From positions 47,032,630 to 47,096,629 of the forward strand of contig CM067451.1 of NCBI GenBank assembly GCA_034508935.3: a DNA stretch of 64,000 nt, written 5' to 3'. Below, piece after piece: positions 34,870-46,600 of the stretch. A model generated the notes under the pieces. It was not told the DNA's origin. It ran no database searches and saw only the letters and a list, made by a program, of their open reading frames with translations. The position numbers and the translations under genes were made by a program. The stretch's first letter is position 1. The number at the start of each line of letters is the position of its first letter. Source of the DNA: Berghia stephanieae. Lineage: Eukaryota; Mollusca; Gastropoda; Nudibranchia; Aeolidiidae.

Positions 34870-35600
34870 AAAGGAAAGAGGGGGAAGTGGTGGACAGATG
34901 ACATAAACAAAATGACTGAAATGGGATTGAAAGAATATAATGAGGATATAAGGGACCTCAAAGAATGGAAAGCCAAGACATCTAAGATCAGGAATATGAG
35001 GTAGCTTGCCTAAGTATGGGTCACACTGCGATCTTGTCAGGAATGAGCTTGAAAGAATGTAATGAGGATGTAAGGAACCTCAAAGAATGGAAAGCCAAAA
35101 CATCTAACATCAGGCATAGGGGGATAACTTATGTAAGTTTGGGTCTCACTGGTCTCTTGGCAGAAAATGGTCACAGATTTGGTGTGAGGTTAAGGTACAA
35201 TGGCGAGTTGTGAAACGTGGATGCTTGACAAACACTGTACTAGGAAGTTAGAGTCTTTGAGATGTGGATGTATAGAAGAATGTTGAGGCTATCATGGATA
35301 GACAAGTATACGAATGAGGAAGTGTTGGCAATGTGAGAAAGGGAAGAATATTGATAGATACCGTCAGAGAGAGACAGTTAACGTTTCTGGGACATGTGTG
35401 GAGAAGAGACATGTGGGATGATTGAAGGAAAGACAGCTAGAGGAAGACAAAGAATGACTTATTTAAATAACCTAAGAATGGCCAAAAAAGATTTAAAAAG
35501 CAACACAGATTTAATGCGCACCACAGAGGATCGTGATTCGTGGAGACAACTGACCAGCAACATGCTCAAGAGTACAAGCCACAATGGATGATGATGGATG
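34870..35600 (+). mobile_element. RTE-like LINE ORF2 C-terminal fragments
   Basis: From about 35205 the translation shows ETWMLDKHCTRKLES, EMWMYRRMLRLSWIDKYTNE, RERQLTFLGHVWRRDMW, EGKTARGRQRMTYLNNLR and DRDSWRQLTSNM. This is the usual C-terminal tail of RTE-type and related reverse transcriptases, with several frame changes. Before it, two near-identical segments (about 34915-35005 and 35040-35125) encode SLKECNEDVRNLKEWKAKTS and a variant; they resemble the tail of a related element and are a local duplication. The fragment sits in the last intron of the XRRA1-like gene, in the opposite orientation. Confidence 0.65.
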
Positions 35601-35920
35601 GACGTGGATCGTGATTCGTGGAGACAGCTGACCGGAAACGTGCTCAAGAGTACAAGCCACAATGGATGGATGGATGGACGTGGATCGTGATTCGTGGAGA
35701 CAGCTGACCGGCAACGTGCTCAAGAGTACAAGCCACGATGGATGGATGGATGGATGGACATGGATCGTGATTCGTGGAGACAACTGACCAGCAACATGCT
35801 CAAGAGTACAAGCCACGATGGATGATGATGGATGGATGGACATGGATCGTGATTCGTGGAGACAGCTGACCGGCAACGTACTCAAGAGTACAAGCCACGA
35901 TGGATGATGATGACGGTACA
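35529..35920 (+). repeat. Tandem copies of a LINE 3' end, about 5 units
   Basis: The last about 75 bp of the LINE (GATCGTGATTCGTGGAGACA, then CTGACC..CAAC.TGCTCAAGAGTACAAGCCAC) is repeated five times, each followed by a GATG/GATGGATG tail of different length. The first unit is continuous with the LINE ORF. Units differ in a few substitutions. Confidence 0.85.
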
Positions 35921-35983
35921 ATGAAATTATCCCTGAAATGAGGATGGTGGGGGATAACTCTTGATAAACCAAAAAATTCTCAC

Positions 35984-36154
35984 CTGTCCCAGGAGATGTT
36001 CAGCATCTGGAAACTGATGACCCATCTTTCGTTTGTCCTTGAGAACACTGGTCAATTTCTCTTCCTGAATAACTGACCGATTCTTGAGCCCATCCAAAAC
36101 ATTGTCCACTTTCTCCTGGTAACTCTGGTGAGGTTTGGGTGGGGGCACCGGCGC
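35984..36154 (-). CDS. XRRA1: XRRA1-like gene, exon
   Basis: On the - strand the acceptor CCATTGCAG ends at 36155 and the donor GTGAG starts at 35983. Both ends are phase 0. It encodes 57 residues: APVPPPKPHQSYQEKVDNVL, then a Lys/Glu-rich, probably helical stretch, ending DAEHLLGQ. It joins in frame with the 44041-44153 exon before it and the 32893-33009 exon after it. No named domain; a basic coiled region in the C-terminal part is plausible for this family. Confidence 0.75.
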
Positions 36155-36404
36155 CTGCAATGGGGTGGAGGAGGGGGTTCACCAACAATAGAGAGAATGC
36201 ATTTAATTCTCATTTCAGTAACCTAATTGTTACCAAAAAAAGCAATAACTATCAGATAATACAAATAAAACATTCTGTAACAACAGCTTGTTACCCTTTG
36301 GATAGGACGCTTGTCTAATGCAAAATATTTTCCTCAAGACTAAACAAACCAAAATGTTAATCTTTACAACTATAAATTACAATTTAAAATAAACTTGAGG
36401 ATTT

Positions 36405-36575
36405 CTATAGCCTAATATCCACTAAAAATGCTCAAAGCGCTTTACAAGGAGTCCTTAACCAACAGCAACAGTTGACATGTAGGACGAAATGTGATGTCTG
36501 TTAGGAGACTTTTTTCCAGTCAGGGACAACATTGTTAATAGTCAGATGCTCATTTACACCCGAATTTAGAATTCA
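36405..36575 (-). mobile_element. SINE family 1, 5'-truncated copy, with a SINE 3 fragment
   Basis: The reverse complement shows TTGTAAAGCGCTTTGAGCAT, the ACATGTCAACTGTTGCTGTT region and ATGAGCATCTGAC. The head is missing. A short SINE family 3 tail fragment lies at about 36285-36345 (CCCTTTGGATAGGACGCTTG). Confidence 0.65.
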
Positions 36576-36601
36576 GTGCTTGGAATTTCATTTTCATGAA
36601 A

Positions 36602-37380
36602 TTGAAACAGCCGCACAATGATATCAATTGGAACAGCCCCGCAATATAACCAATTGGAACAGCCCCACAATGATATCAATTGGAACAGCCCCGCAATATA
36701 ACCAATTGGAACAGCCCCACAATGATATCAATTGGAACAGCCCCACAATATAACCAATTGGAACAGCCCCACAATGATATCAATTGGAACAGCCCCGCAA
36801 TATAACCAATTGGAACAGCCCCACAATGATATCAATTGGAACAGCCCCGCAATATAACCAATTGGAACAGCCCCACAATGATATCAATTGGAACAGCCCC
36901 ACAATGATATCAATTGGAACAGCCCCACAATATAACCAATTGGAACAGCCCCACAATATAACCAATTGGAACAGCCCCACAATATAACCAATTGGAACAG
37001 CCCCACAATGATATCAATTGGAACAGCCCCGCAATATAACCAATTGGAACAGCCCCACAATGATATCAATTGGAACAGCCCCACAATATAACCAATTGGA
37101 ACAGCCCCACAATGATATCAATTGGAACAGCCCCGCAATATAACCAATTGGAACAGCCCCACAATGATATCAATTGGAACAGCCCCGCAATATAACCAAT
37201 TGGAACAGCCCCACAATGATATCAATTGGAACAGCCCCACAATGATATCAATTGGAACAGCCCCACAATATAACCAATTGGAACAGCCCCACAATATAAC
37301 CAATCGGAGCAGCCCCACAATATAACCAATTGGAACAGCCCCACAATATAACCAATCGGAGCAGCCCCACAATATAACCA
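36602..37380. repeat. 26-bp minisatellite with 52-bp alternation, about 30 copies
   Basis: Two unit types share CAATTGGAACAGCCCC and differ in the end: ACAATGATAT versus RCAATATAAC. For much of the array they alternate, making a 52-bp higher-order unit. No indels seen. Short open frames on both strands are by-products. Confidence 0.95.
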
Positions 37381-37424
37381 AGCTCTTGTATCAGTCTATC
37401 AGCCAGTTTTGCGGCTTGTATGGC

Positions 37425-37493
37425 TGAACCATAACAATGGATGGACCATAACAATGGTTGGACTATAACAATGGTTGGACTATAACAATGGTT
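37425..37493. repeat. 17-bp minisatellite, left island
   Basis: About four units of AACAATGGTTGGACYAT, the same unit as the array at 39269-40140. The two parts are separated by the insertion 37494-39268. Confidence 0.9.
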
Positions 37494-39268
37494 TAGACCT
37501 GCATGCGAGTCCTGACCAAATTGTCTGAACTTTTTCACACATATCGCATTACCGGATCTTTTATTTTGTAACTCAGTACTTAGTCATATACATTTTCTTT
37601 TGGATTGTCCTACCGAATATATTTATTTTAAAATGTTAAAAAGTACCAAACATTTATAGGGACAATGGACAGCATGGAGGTAGAGTGGTAGTTTGATATT
37701 TTTTCAAAAATAAAAATTAATAATTATTTTTTACATAGACAGATAGGCCTTTAAAAACCATTTAATAAGATACCTTACTTTTGGATCTAGGATAAACGGT
37801 TCCAAAGTTATGATGATTTTACTACTCTAAATTTACTCTTACAAAAAGCTCAAAATTGATTGAGAATTCCCCCACTGGGAAGCCTCTCGATACGGTGACT
37901 ACTGATTAAAACGGGATCTTAGCATAGAGAAAAGAGGGTTGGTCACTTGTGGTCAACATTAAACATACTGCACTGCCTTCAATCTTTATGAAATTTGATA
38001 TAGACACAGACAAATGATTTATCTAGATGCCTTCTCTTTTATTTTTTTGCTATCTCAATTTTGAAAAAGATTTCAAAAGTTTTAAAATGATGTTATTTTT
38101 ATCAAATTATAATTTTTGATACAATATGTCAACATTTGATTTCTATCACTATCACATCAAAAGAAATCTTGATCTCTGCCCTTTAAATGATACCAGAGCC
38201 GTTCATATACTGTGAAAAATAATGCAACAGTGATTATAATTATATGAAATTGTGTTATACAAATTTTAACCCAAAGTTGCGCTTCACTTGTCCAATGGCT
38301 AATCGGCACCTGTCTACCTACAGACTGGGCTAGGGCTAGGATTGAGTGAGTTAAGAAATCTTGTGAAGCTTGGAGAGAGGACGAGTCTCTGTCTCAGCAG
38401 TGAAAACAGCCGTCAACGACTGAGGTGTTTTTCTTTTTTCTCTCTTGTGTTACTCACTTTGACTTTGACTGTCTGTGAGAATGCCTCTTTATGAATGATT
38501 TTCCTTTGCCACCGTAATCGGACCCCCACAGTAGTTTTTAACCTGGAATAATTGATCTTATCTCTAACTCTAAAGAGCAATAACCATCCCAATCATTAGA
38601 CTTTAATCCACTGGCAAAAAAAAAAAAAAAAAAAAAAATGCAGCACCCGGCTGGGCTGGCTTTCTCACGTACTCCGAAAGAAAATCATCGCCAATTCCAT
38701 TTGAATAGATTTCGAACACCATTCTCAACTGACTTCAGATCCGACGAACGGTCAAAGAATTGTTCAGGCATGATAATAAAAAATAATGTAAAAGAGTAAT
38801 AGATCAAAATATACAACGACAAATCCCGAAAGTTTATTGATAGAGCGAATAAAATTGAAATGTAGCAACGTTCAATTGAACAAACAAAAGTTACTTGAAT
38901 GGAATACCGAAAGTATGAAAACGAAAGTTAACGAGCTGCGCATGCTCGATTAGGTATATCGACACACTACTCGTTTTTCAGACAGTGAAGAGTTGCGATC
39001 GAATCGAAGACTAGCGGAGTTTCCCGATAATTGCCGAACGAGCGTAACGAGGGCTTGAAAGTGCCGACAATATTGTCGGCAATCCGACGCCCATTCGTCG
39101 GCACTTGACTGCTCGCCGCCGGTCGAGTTGGGGCTCGCCGACACTCCGACAATTGACGTCACTCGCAATCAGATTACTTTAGCAATAAAATAAAAATAAG
39201 TGATCCGGGAGATCGCAACTACCGTGATTGTCGGAAAACCGACAATTGTCGGCACACATGCAGGTCTA
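37494..39268. mobile_element. DNA transposon-like insertion with TIRs inside 17-bp array
   Basis: The ends are inverted repeats: TAGACCTGCATGCGAGTCC at 37494 and, reversed, TAGACCTGCATGTGTGCCG ending at 39268 (first 12 bases identical, about 15 of 18 overall). Flanking AATGGTT at 37487-37493 and 39269-39275 is a 7-bp target-site duplication (a 5-bp reading, ATGGT, is also possible because TIR and target overlap). The right 220 bp hold many GTCGG/CCGAC motifs and perfect palindromes at 39062-39081 and 39239-39252. No transposase is seen, so it is non-autonomous. A poly(A) run at 38617-38640 may mark a retro-insertion inside it. The superfamily is not recognised. Confidence 0.7.
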
Positions 39269-40140
39269 AATGGTTGGACCATAACAATGGTTGGACCATA
39301 ACAATGGTTGGACCATCACAATGGTTGGGGTTGGGCCATAACAATGGTTGGGCCATAATAATGGTTGGACTATAACAATGGTTGGACTATAACAATGGTT
39401 GGACCATAACAATTGTTGGACTATAACAATGGTTGGACTATAACAATGGTTGGACTATAACAATGGTTTGACCATAACAATGGTTGGACTATACAATGGT
39501 TGGACCATAACAATGGATGGACCATAACAATGGTTGGACTATAACAATGGTTGGACCATAAGAATGGTTGGACCATAACAATGGTTGGACCATAACAATG
39601 GTTGGGCCATAACAATGGTTGGACCATAACAATGGTTGGACTATAACAATGGTTGGACCATAACAATGGTTGGACCATAACAATGGTTGGGCCATAACAA
39701 TGGTTGGACTATAACAATGGTTGGACCATAACAATGGTTGGGCCATAACAATGGTTGGACCATAACAATGGATGGACCATAACAATGGTTGGACTATACA
39801 ATGGTTGGACCATAACAATGGATGGACCATAACAATGGTTGGACTATAACAATGGTTGGACCATAACAATGGTTGGACTATAACAATGGTTGGACCATAA
39901 CAATGGTAGGGCCATAACAATGGTTGGGCCATAACAATGGTTGGACTATAACAATGGTTGGACTATAACAATGGTTGGACTATAACAATGGTTGGACCAT
40001 AACAATGGTTGGACTATAACAATGGTTGGACCATAACAATGGTTGGACTATAACAATGGTTGGACCATAACAATGGTTGGACCATAACAATGGTTGGACC
40101 ATGACAATGGTTGGACCATAACAATGGTTGGACCATAACA
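39269..40140. repeat. 17-bp minisatellite, right part, about 51 copies
   Basis: Units AACAATGGTTGGACCAT or ..GACTAT or ..GGCCAT, with rare ATGGATGG and one-base gaps. Interrupted on its left by the transposon at 37494-39268. Confidence 0.95.
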
Positions 40141-40201
40141 GCCAGCTAAAACACCTAAATCTTCCAATGAATCCTGTAAGTTAAAACTCAAAAACAAATA
40201 A

Positions 40202-40233
<32 letters not shown>

Positions 40234-40660
40234 AAACAAACAAAAAACAAAAAACAAAAACAAAACAAAAAAAAAACAAAAAAAAAAAACACACAAAAAA
40301 CCCCAACAAATCACATAGGCTAAAATCAGGAGAAAAAAACAAACTATTCCACAATACAACTCGGTAATCTGTATCAAATTCATATATGTAGAAATGTCTT
40401 ATCCTAATCAGTTTGATGTTGAACACCGTTGATTTCATCCATTCCATTCCCACAGAATACCACATTGACTTGAAACGCAACATATAAGACATGTAAAAAG
40501 GAAAAAAAAAATATTTTATAAGGAAGGTTTTGGCCTCAAATCCTTCTTCGGACAATACCAAAGAAAAGAAAAAGGTGATAAAATAGATTAAAAGTCTGAC
40601 GAGATCATTTGAGAGGTGTAAAATAAACAAACTGAGAAGTTGAATGCAGGAAAGCAGAGT
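40141..40660. other. Intron sequence with C-run and A-rich stretch
   Basis: A C-run at 40201-40213 is followed by an (A)nC-rich low-complexity stretch to about 40300. The rest is AT-rich with no recognised feature. Confidence 0.6.
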
Positions 40661-40663
40661 TTA

Positions 40664-43600
40664 GAACTAAAAGTGTCCACGTATTATCAATGGTGACAGA
40701 GTTTAGAACTAAAAGTGTCCACGTATTATCAATGGTGACAGAGTTTAGAACCAAAAGTGTCCACGTATTATCAATGGTGACAGAGTTTAGAACCAAAAAT
40801 GTCCTCATATTATCAATGGTGACAGAGTTTAGAACCAAAAATGTCCTCGTATTATCAATGGTGATAGAGTTTAGAACCAAAAGTGTCCACGTATTATCAA
40901 TGGTGACAGAGTTTAGAACCAAAAGTGTCCACGTATTATCAATGGTGACAGAGTTTAGAACCAAAAGTGTCCACGTATTATCAATGGTGACAGAGTTTAG
41001 AACCAAAAATGTCCACGTATTATCAATGGTGATAGAGTTTAGAACCAAAAGTGTCCACGTATTATCAATGGTGATAGAGTTTAGAACCAAAAGTGTCCAC
41101 GTATTATCAATGGTGATAGAGTTTAGAACCAAAAGTGTCCTCATATTATCAATGGTGACAGAGTTTAGAACCAAAAGTGTCCACGTATTATCAATGGTGA
41201 TAGAGTTTAGAACCAAAAGTGTCCTCATATTATCAATGGTGACAGAGTTTAGAACCAAAAGTGTCCTCATATTATCAATGGTGACAGAGTTTAGAACCAA
41301 AAGTGTCCTCATATTATCAATGGTGACAGAGTTTAGAACCAAAAGTGTCCTCGTATTATCAATGGTGACAAAGTTTAGAACCAAACAAGTACTTGTATTA
41401 TCAATGGTGACAGAGTTTAGAACCAAAAGTGTCCTCATATTATCAATGGTGATAGAGTTTAGAACCAAAAGTGTCCTCGTATTATCAATGGTGACAGAGT
41501 TTAGAACCAAAAGTGTCCTCATATTATCAATGGTGATAGAGTTTAGAACCAAAAGTGTCCACGTATTATCAATGGTGACAGAGTTTAGAACCAAAAGTGT
41601 CCACGTATTATCAATGGTGACAGAGTTTAGAACCAAAAGTGTCCTCGTATTATCAATGGTGATAGAGTTTAGAAACAAAAATGTCCACGTATTATCAATG
41701 GTGATAGAGTTTAGAACCAAAAGTGTCCACGTATTATCAATGGTGACAGAGTTTAGAACCAAAGGTGTCCACGTATTATCAATGGTGACAGAGTTTAGAA
41801 CTAAAAGTGTCCTCATATTATCAATGGTGATAGAGTTTAGAACCAAAAATGTCCACGTATTATCAATGGTGACAGAGTTTAGAACCAAAAGTGTCCTCAT
41901 ATTATCAATGGTGATAGAGTTTAGAACCAAAAGTGTCCTCGTATTATCAATGGTGACAGAGTTTAGAACCAAAAGTGTCCTCATATTATCAATGGTGATA
42001 GAGTTTAGAACCAAAAGTGTCCACGTATTATCAATGGTGACAGAGTTTAGAACTAAAAGTGTCCTCATATTATCAATGGTGACAGAGTTTAGAACCAAAA
42101 GTGTCCACGTATTATCAATGGTGACAGAGTTTAGAACTAAAAGTGTCCTCATATCATCAATGGTGACAGAGTTTAGAACCAAAAGTGTCCTCATATTATC
42201 AATGGTGACAGAGTTTAGAACCAAAAGTGTCCACGTATTATCAATGGTGACAGAGTTTAGAACCAAAAGTGTCCTCATATCATCAATGGTGATAGAGTTT
42301 AGAACCAAAAGTGTCCTCATATTATCAATGGTGACAGAGTTTAGAACCAAAAATGTCCTCGTATTATCAATGGTGACAGAGTTTAGAACCAAAAGTGTCC
42401 TCATATTATCAATGGTGACAGAGTATAGAACCAAAAATGTCCTCGTATTATCAATGGTGACAGAGTTTAGAACCAAAAGTGTCCACGTATTATCAATGGT
42501 GATAGAGTTTAGAACCAAAAGTGTCCTCATATTATCAATGGTGACAGAGTTTAGAACCAAAAATGTCCTCGTATTATCAATGGTGACAGAGTTTAGAACC
42601 AAAAGTGTCCACGTATTATCAATGGTGACAGAGTTTAGAACTAAAAGTGTCCTCATATTATCAATTGTGACAGATTTAGAACTAAAAGTGTCCTCATATT
42701 ATCAATGGTGACAGAGTTTAGAACCAAAAGTGTCCACATATTATCAATGGTGACAGAGTTTAGAACCAAAAGTGTCCTCATATTATCAATGGTGACAGAG
42801 TTTAGAACCAAAAGTGTCCACGTATTATCAATGGTGACAGAGTTTAGAACCAAAAGTGTCCTCATATTATCAATGGTGACAGAGTTTAGAACCAAAAGTG
42901 TCCACATATTATCAATGGTGACAGAGTTTAGAACCAAAAGTGTCCTCATATTATCAATGGTGACAGAGTTTAGAACCAAAAGTATCCACATATTATCAAT
43001 GGTGACAGAGTTTAGAACCAAAAGTGTCCTCATATTATCAATGGTGACCGAGTTTAGAACCAAAAGTGTCCTCATAATATCAATGGTGATAGAGTTTAGA
43101 ACCAAAAGTGTCCTCATAATTATCAATGGTGACAGAGTTTAGAACCAAAAGTGTCCTCATATTATCAATGGTGACAGAGTTTAGAACCAAAAGTGTCCTC
43201 ATATTATCAATGGTGACAGAGTTTAGAACCAAAAGTGTCCTCATATTATCAATGGTGATAGAGATTTAGAACCAAAGTGTCCTCATATTATCAATGGTGA
43301 CAGAGTTTAGAACCAAAAGTGTCCTCATATTATCAATGGTGACAGAGTTTAGAACCAAAAGTGTTCCTCATATTATCAATGGTGACAGAGTTTAGAACCA
43401 AAAGTGTCCTCATATTATCAATGGTGACAGAGTTTAGAACCAAAAGTGTCCTCATATTATCAATGGTGACAGAGTTTAGAACCAAAAGTGTCCTCATATT
43501 ATCAATGGTGACAGAGTTTAGAACCAAAAGTGTCCTCATATTATCAATGGTGACAGAGTTTAGAACCAAAAGTGTCCTCATATTATCAATGGTGACAGAG

Positions 43601-43888
43601 TTTAGAACCAAAGTGTCCTCATAATATCAATGGTGACAGAGTTTGAAACCAAAAGTGTCCTCATATTATCAATGGTGACAGAGTTTAGAACCAAAAGTGT
43701 CCTCATATTATCAATGGTGACAGAGTTTAGAACCAAACAAGTACTTGTATTATCAATGGTGACAGAGTTTAGAACCAAAAGTGTCCTCATAATTATCAAT
43801 GTTGACAGAGTTTAGAAGCCAAAAGTGTCCACGTATTATCAATGGTGACAGAGTTTAGAACCAAAAGTGTCCTCATATCATCAATGGT
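40664..43888. repeat. 42-bp minisatellite, about 77 copies, intronic
   Basis: The unit contains TATCAATGGTGACAGAGTTT then AGAACCAAAAGTGTCC. Main subtypes are CCACGTATTATC and CCTCATATTATC, plus GACAG/GATAG. As 42 bp is 14 codons with no stop in one frame on each strand, open frames of 673 codons (+) and 683 codons (-) result. It lies between XRRA1-like exons at 44041 and 36154. It ends 150 bp from the 44041 splice donor. The right third (42665-43888) is almost all the CCTCATATT type with occasional one-base gains or losses. Confidence 0.95.
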
Positions 43889-44040
43889 GAAATCATGGTT
43901 AGGCAAATAACAAGAATGATATGAAATCCATTCACGACTAAACCCACTACAACAAAAACAGGATTATTACTCCACGGATCACATCGATGGCAAGAACCAA
44001 CTTAACTTTTACCAAAACAGAACAAAGAACAAGACCTCAC

Positions 44041-44153
44041 CCTGCGGTACTCCTGCACCATCTTCTTGACCTTGTTGAGTTCCACTGCCGGGTCACGGTA
44101 AACAAGCTGATGGCCCAGGGTGTGTTTGAGGGCCCGAATGTTGCCTTGAATGT
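44041..44153 (-). CDS. XRRA1: XRRA1-like gene, exon
   Basis: On the - strand the acceptor ends CTACCAG (to 44154) and the donor is GTGAGG from 44040. Two bases complete Asp with the last base of the 47181-47370 exon; it then reads IQGNIRALKHTLGHQLVYRD, PAVELNKVKKMVQEYRR. It ends in phase 0. The pattern IRALKHTL..LVYRDP recalls the C-terminal region of XRRA1 proteins as I remember it. The donor choice (one base after CGCAG) is fixed by the phase of the next exon. Confidence 0.78.
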
Positions 44154-44165
44154 CTGGTAGGGAAC

Positions 44166-44450
44166 CATAGATTTAACATTACAAGATGGTGATCATCATA
44201 GATTTAACATTACAAGATGGTGGTCATCATAGATTTAACATTACAAGATGGTGATCATCATAGATTTAACATTACAAGATGGTGGTCATCATAGTTTTAA
44301 CATTACAAGATGGTGATCATCATAGATTTAACATTACAAGATGGTGATCATCATAGATTTAACATTACAAGATGGTGATCATCATAGATTTAACATTACA
44401 AGATGGTGATCATCATAGATTTAATATTACAAGATGGTGATTATCACAAA
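44166..44450. repeat. 31-bp minisatellite, about 9 copies, next to an exon
   Basis: Units contain TAGATTTAACATTACAAGAT then GGTGATCATCA. It starts about 12 bp upstream (in the intron) of the acceptor of the 44041-44153 exon, so the repeat sits where a polypyrimidine tract would be expected. The following 44450-44715 shows nothing recognisable. Confidence 0.92.
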
Positions 44451-44715
44451 ACCTTCTATAAACACGATTAAAAATCATGAATCTGATGTCAGACCTTTGC
44501 GATACATAAGGTTCACCAGTTAAAATAGTGAGTGGAGAAGGCATTTATGTTCATAAGAATAAGACAGGAGAGAGACAGTGCCAGAGACAATAGACAATGG
44601 CAACTTTTCTCATCACTACAAAATTTCACATTCTCCGCTGTCTTCTAGTATTTTCTACTCTTTTCATTTCTTGTTATTAAAAGTAGCAGCGAAGTAATAA
44701 ATTCCATCTCCCTTT

Positions 44716-46407
44716 AAGCATTGTTCAATAGAACTTGTGAACATGATGCATCCTTATGCAGAAAGCATTGTTCAATAGAACTTGTGAACATGATGCATTC
44801 TTATGCAGAAAGCATTGTTCAATAGAACTTGTGAACATGATGCATCCTTATGCAGAAAGCATTGTTCAATAGAACTTGTGAACATGATGCATCCTTATGC
44901 AGAAAGCATTGTTCAATAGAACTTGTGAACATGATGCATCCTTATGCAGAAAGCATTGTTCAATAGAACTTGTGAACATGATGCATCCTTATGCAGAAAG
45001 CATTGTTCAATAGAACTTGTGAACATGATGCATCCTTATGCAGAAAGCATTGTTCAATAGAACTTGTGAACATGATGCATCCTTATGCAGAAAGCATTGT
45101 TCAATAGAACTTGTGAACATGATGCATCCTTAAGCAGAAAGCATTGTTCAATAGAACTTGTGAACATGATGCATCCTTATGCAGAAAGCATTGTTCAATA
45201 GAACCTGTGAACATGATGCATCCTTATGCAGAAAGCATTGTTCAATAGAACTTGTGAACATGATACATCCTTATGGGGGAAGCATTGTTCAATAGAACTT
45301 GTGAACATGATGCATCCTTATGCGGAAAGCATTGTTAAATAGAACTTGTGAACATGATACATCCTTATGCAGAAAGCATTGTTCAATAGAACTTGTGAAC
45401 ATGATGCATCCTTATGCAGAAAGCATTGTTCAATAGAACTTGTGGACATGATGCATCCTTATGCAGAAAGCATTGTTCAATAGAACTGGTGAACATGATG
45501 CATCCTTGTGCAGAAAGCATTGTTCAATAGAACTTGTGGACATGATGCATCCTTATGCAGAAAGCATTGTTCAATAGAACTTGTGAACATGATACATCCT
45601 TATGCAGAAAGCATTGTTCAATAGAACTTGTGAACATGATGCATCCTTATGCAGAAAGCATTGTTCAATAGAACTTGTGAACATGATGCATCCTTATGCA
45701 GAAAGCATTGTTCAATAGAACTTGTGAACATGATGCATCCTTATGCAGAAAGCAGTGTTCAATAGAACTTGTGAACATGATACATCCTTATGCAGAAAGC
45801 ATTGTTCAATAGAACTTGTGGGCATGATGCATCCTTATGCAGAAAGCATTGTTCAATAGAACTTGTGGGCATGATGCATCCTTATGCAGAAAGCATTGTT
45901 CAATAGAACCTGTGAACATGATGCATCCTTATGCAGAAAGCATTGTTCAATAGAACTTGTGAACATGATACATCCTTATGCAGAAAGCATTGTTCAATAG
46001 AACTTGTGAACATGATGCATCCTAATGCAGAAAGCATTGTTCAATAGAACTTGTGAACATGATGCATCCTTATGCAGAAAGCATTGTTCAATAGAACTTG
46101 TGAACATGATACATCCTTATGCAGAAAGCATTGTTCAATAGAACCTGTGAACATGATACATCCTTATGCAGAAAGCATTGTTCAATAGAACTTGTGGACA
46201 TGATGCATCCTTATGCAGAAAGCATTGTTCAATAGAACTTGTGGGCATGATGCATCCTTATGCAGAAAGCATTGTTTAATAGAACTTGTGAACATGATGC
46301 ATCCTTATGCAGAAAGCATTGTTCAATAGAACTTGTGAACATGATGCATCCTTATGCAGAAAGCATTGTTCAATAGAACCTGTGGGCATGATGCATCCTT
46401 ATGCAGA
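44716..46407. repeat. 47-bp minisatellite, about 36 copies, intronic
   Basis: The unit contains AAGCATTGTTCAATAGAACT then TGTGAACATGATGCATCC and TTATGCAGA. Variation is by substitution (TGGACATG, TGGGCATG, GATACATCC) with no clear indels. Confidence 0.95.
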
Positions 46408-46600
46408 ATGAGTGAATGAATGAATAAATTAGATGAATAAATGAATGAAAGAGTAAATTAATTAATTAATGAGTGGATGAATAAATAAATAAGTGAATGA
46501 CGAAATGAATGAGTGAATGAATTAATTAAACAGTGAATGAATAAATGAATGAATAAATTAATTGTTGAATGAATAAATGAATTCATGAATGAATCAATGT
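46408..46600. repeat. GAAT/AAAT tetranucleotide-like repeat
   Basis: Irregular GAATGAATGAATAAAT sequence. It runs directly into the R2 copy that follows. Confidence 0.9.

Noticed and set aside
40605-42711. Open frames of 673 and 683 codons on opposite strands
   Set aside because: By-products of a 42-bp stop-free unit lying inside an intron of the XRRA1-like gene.
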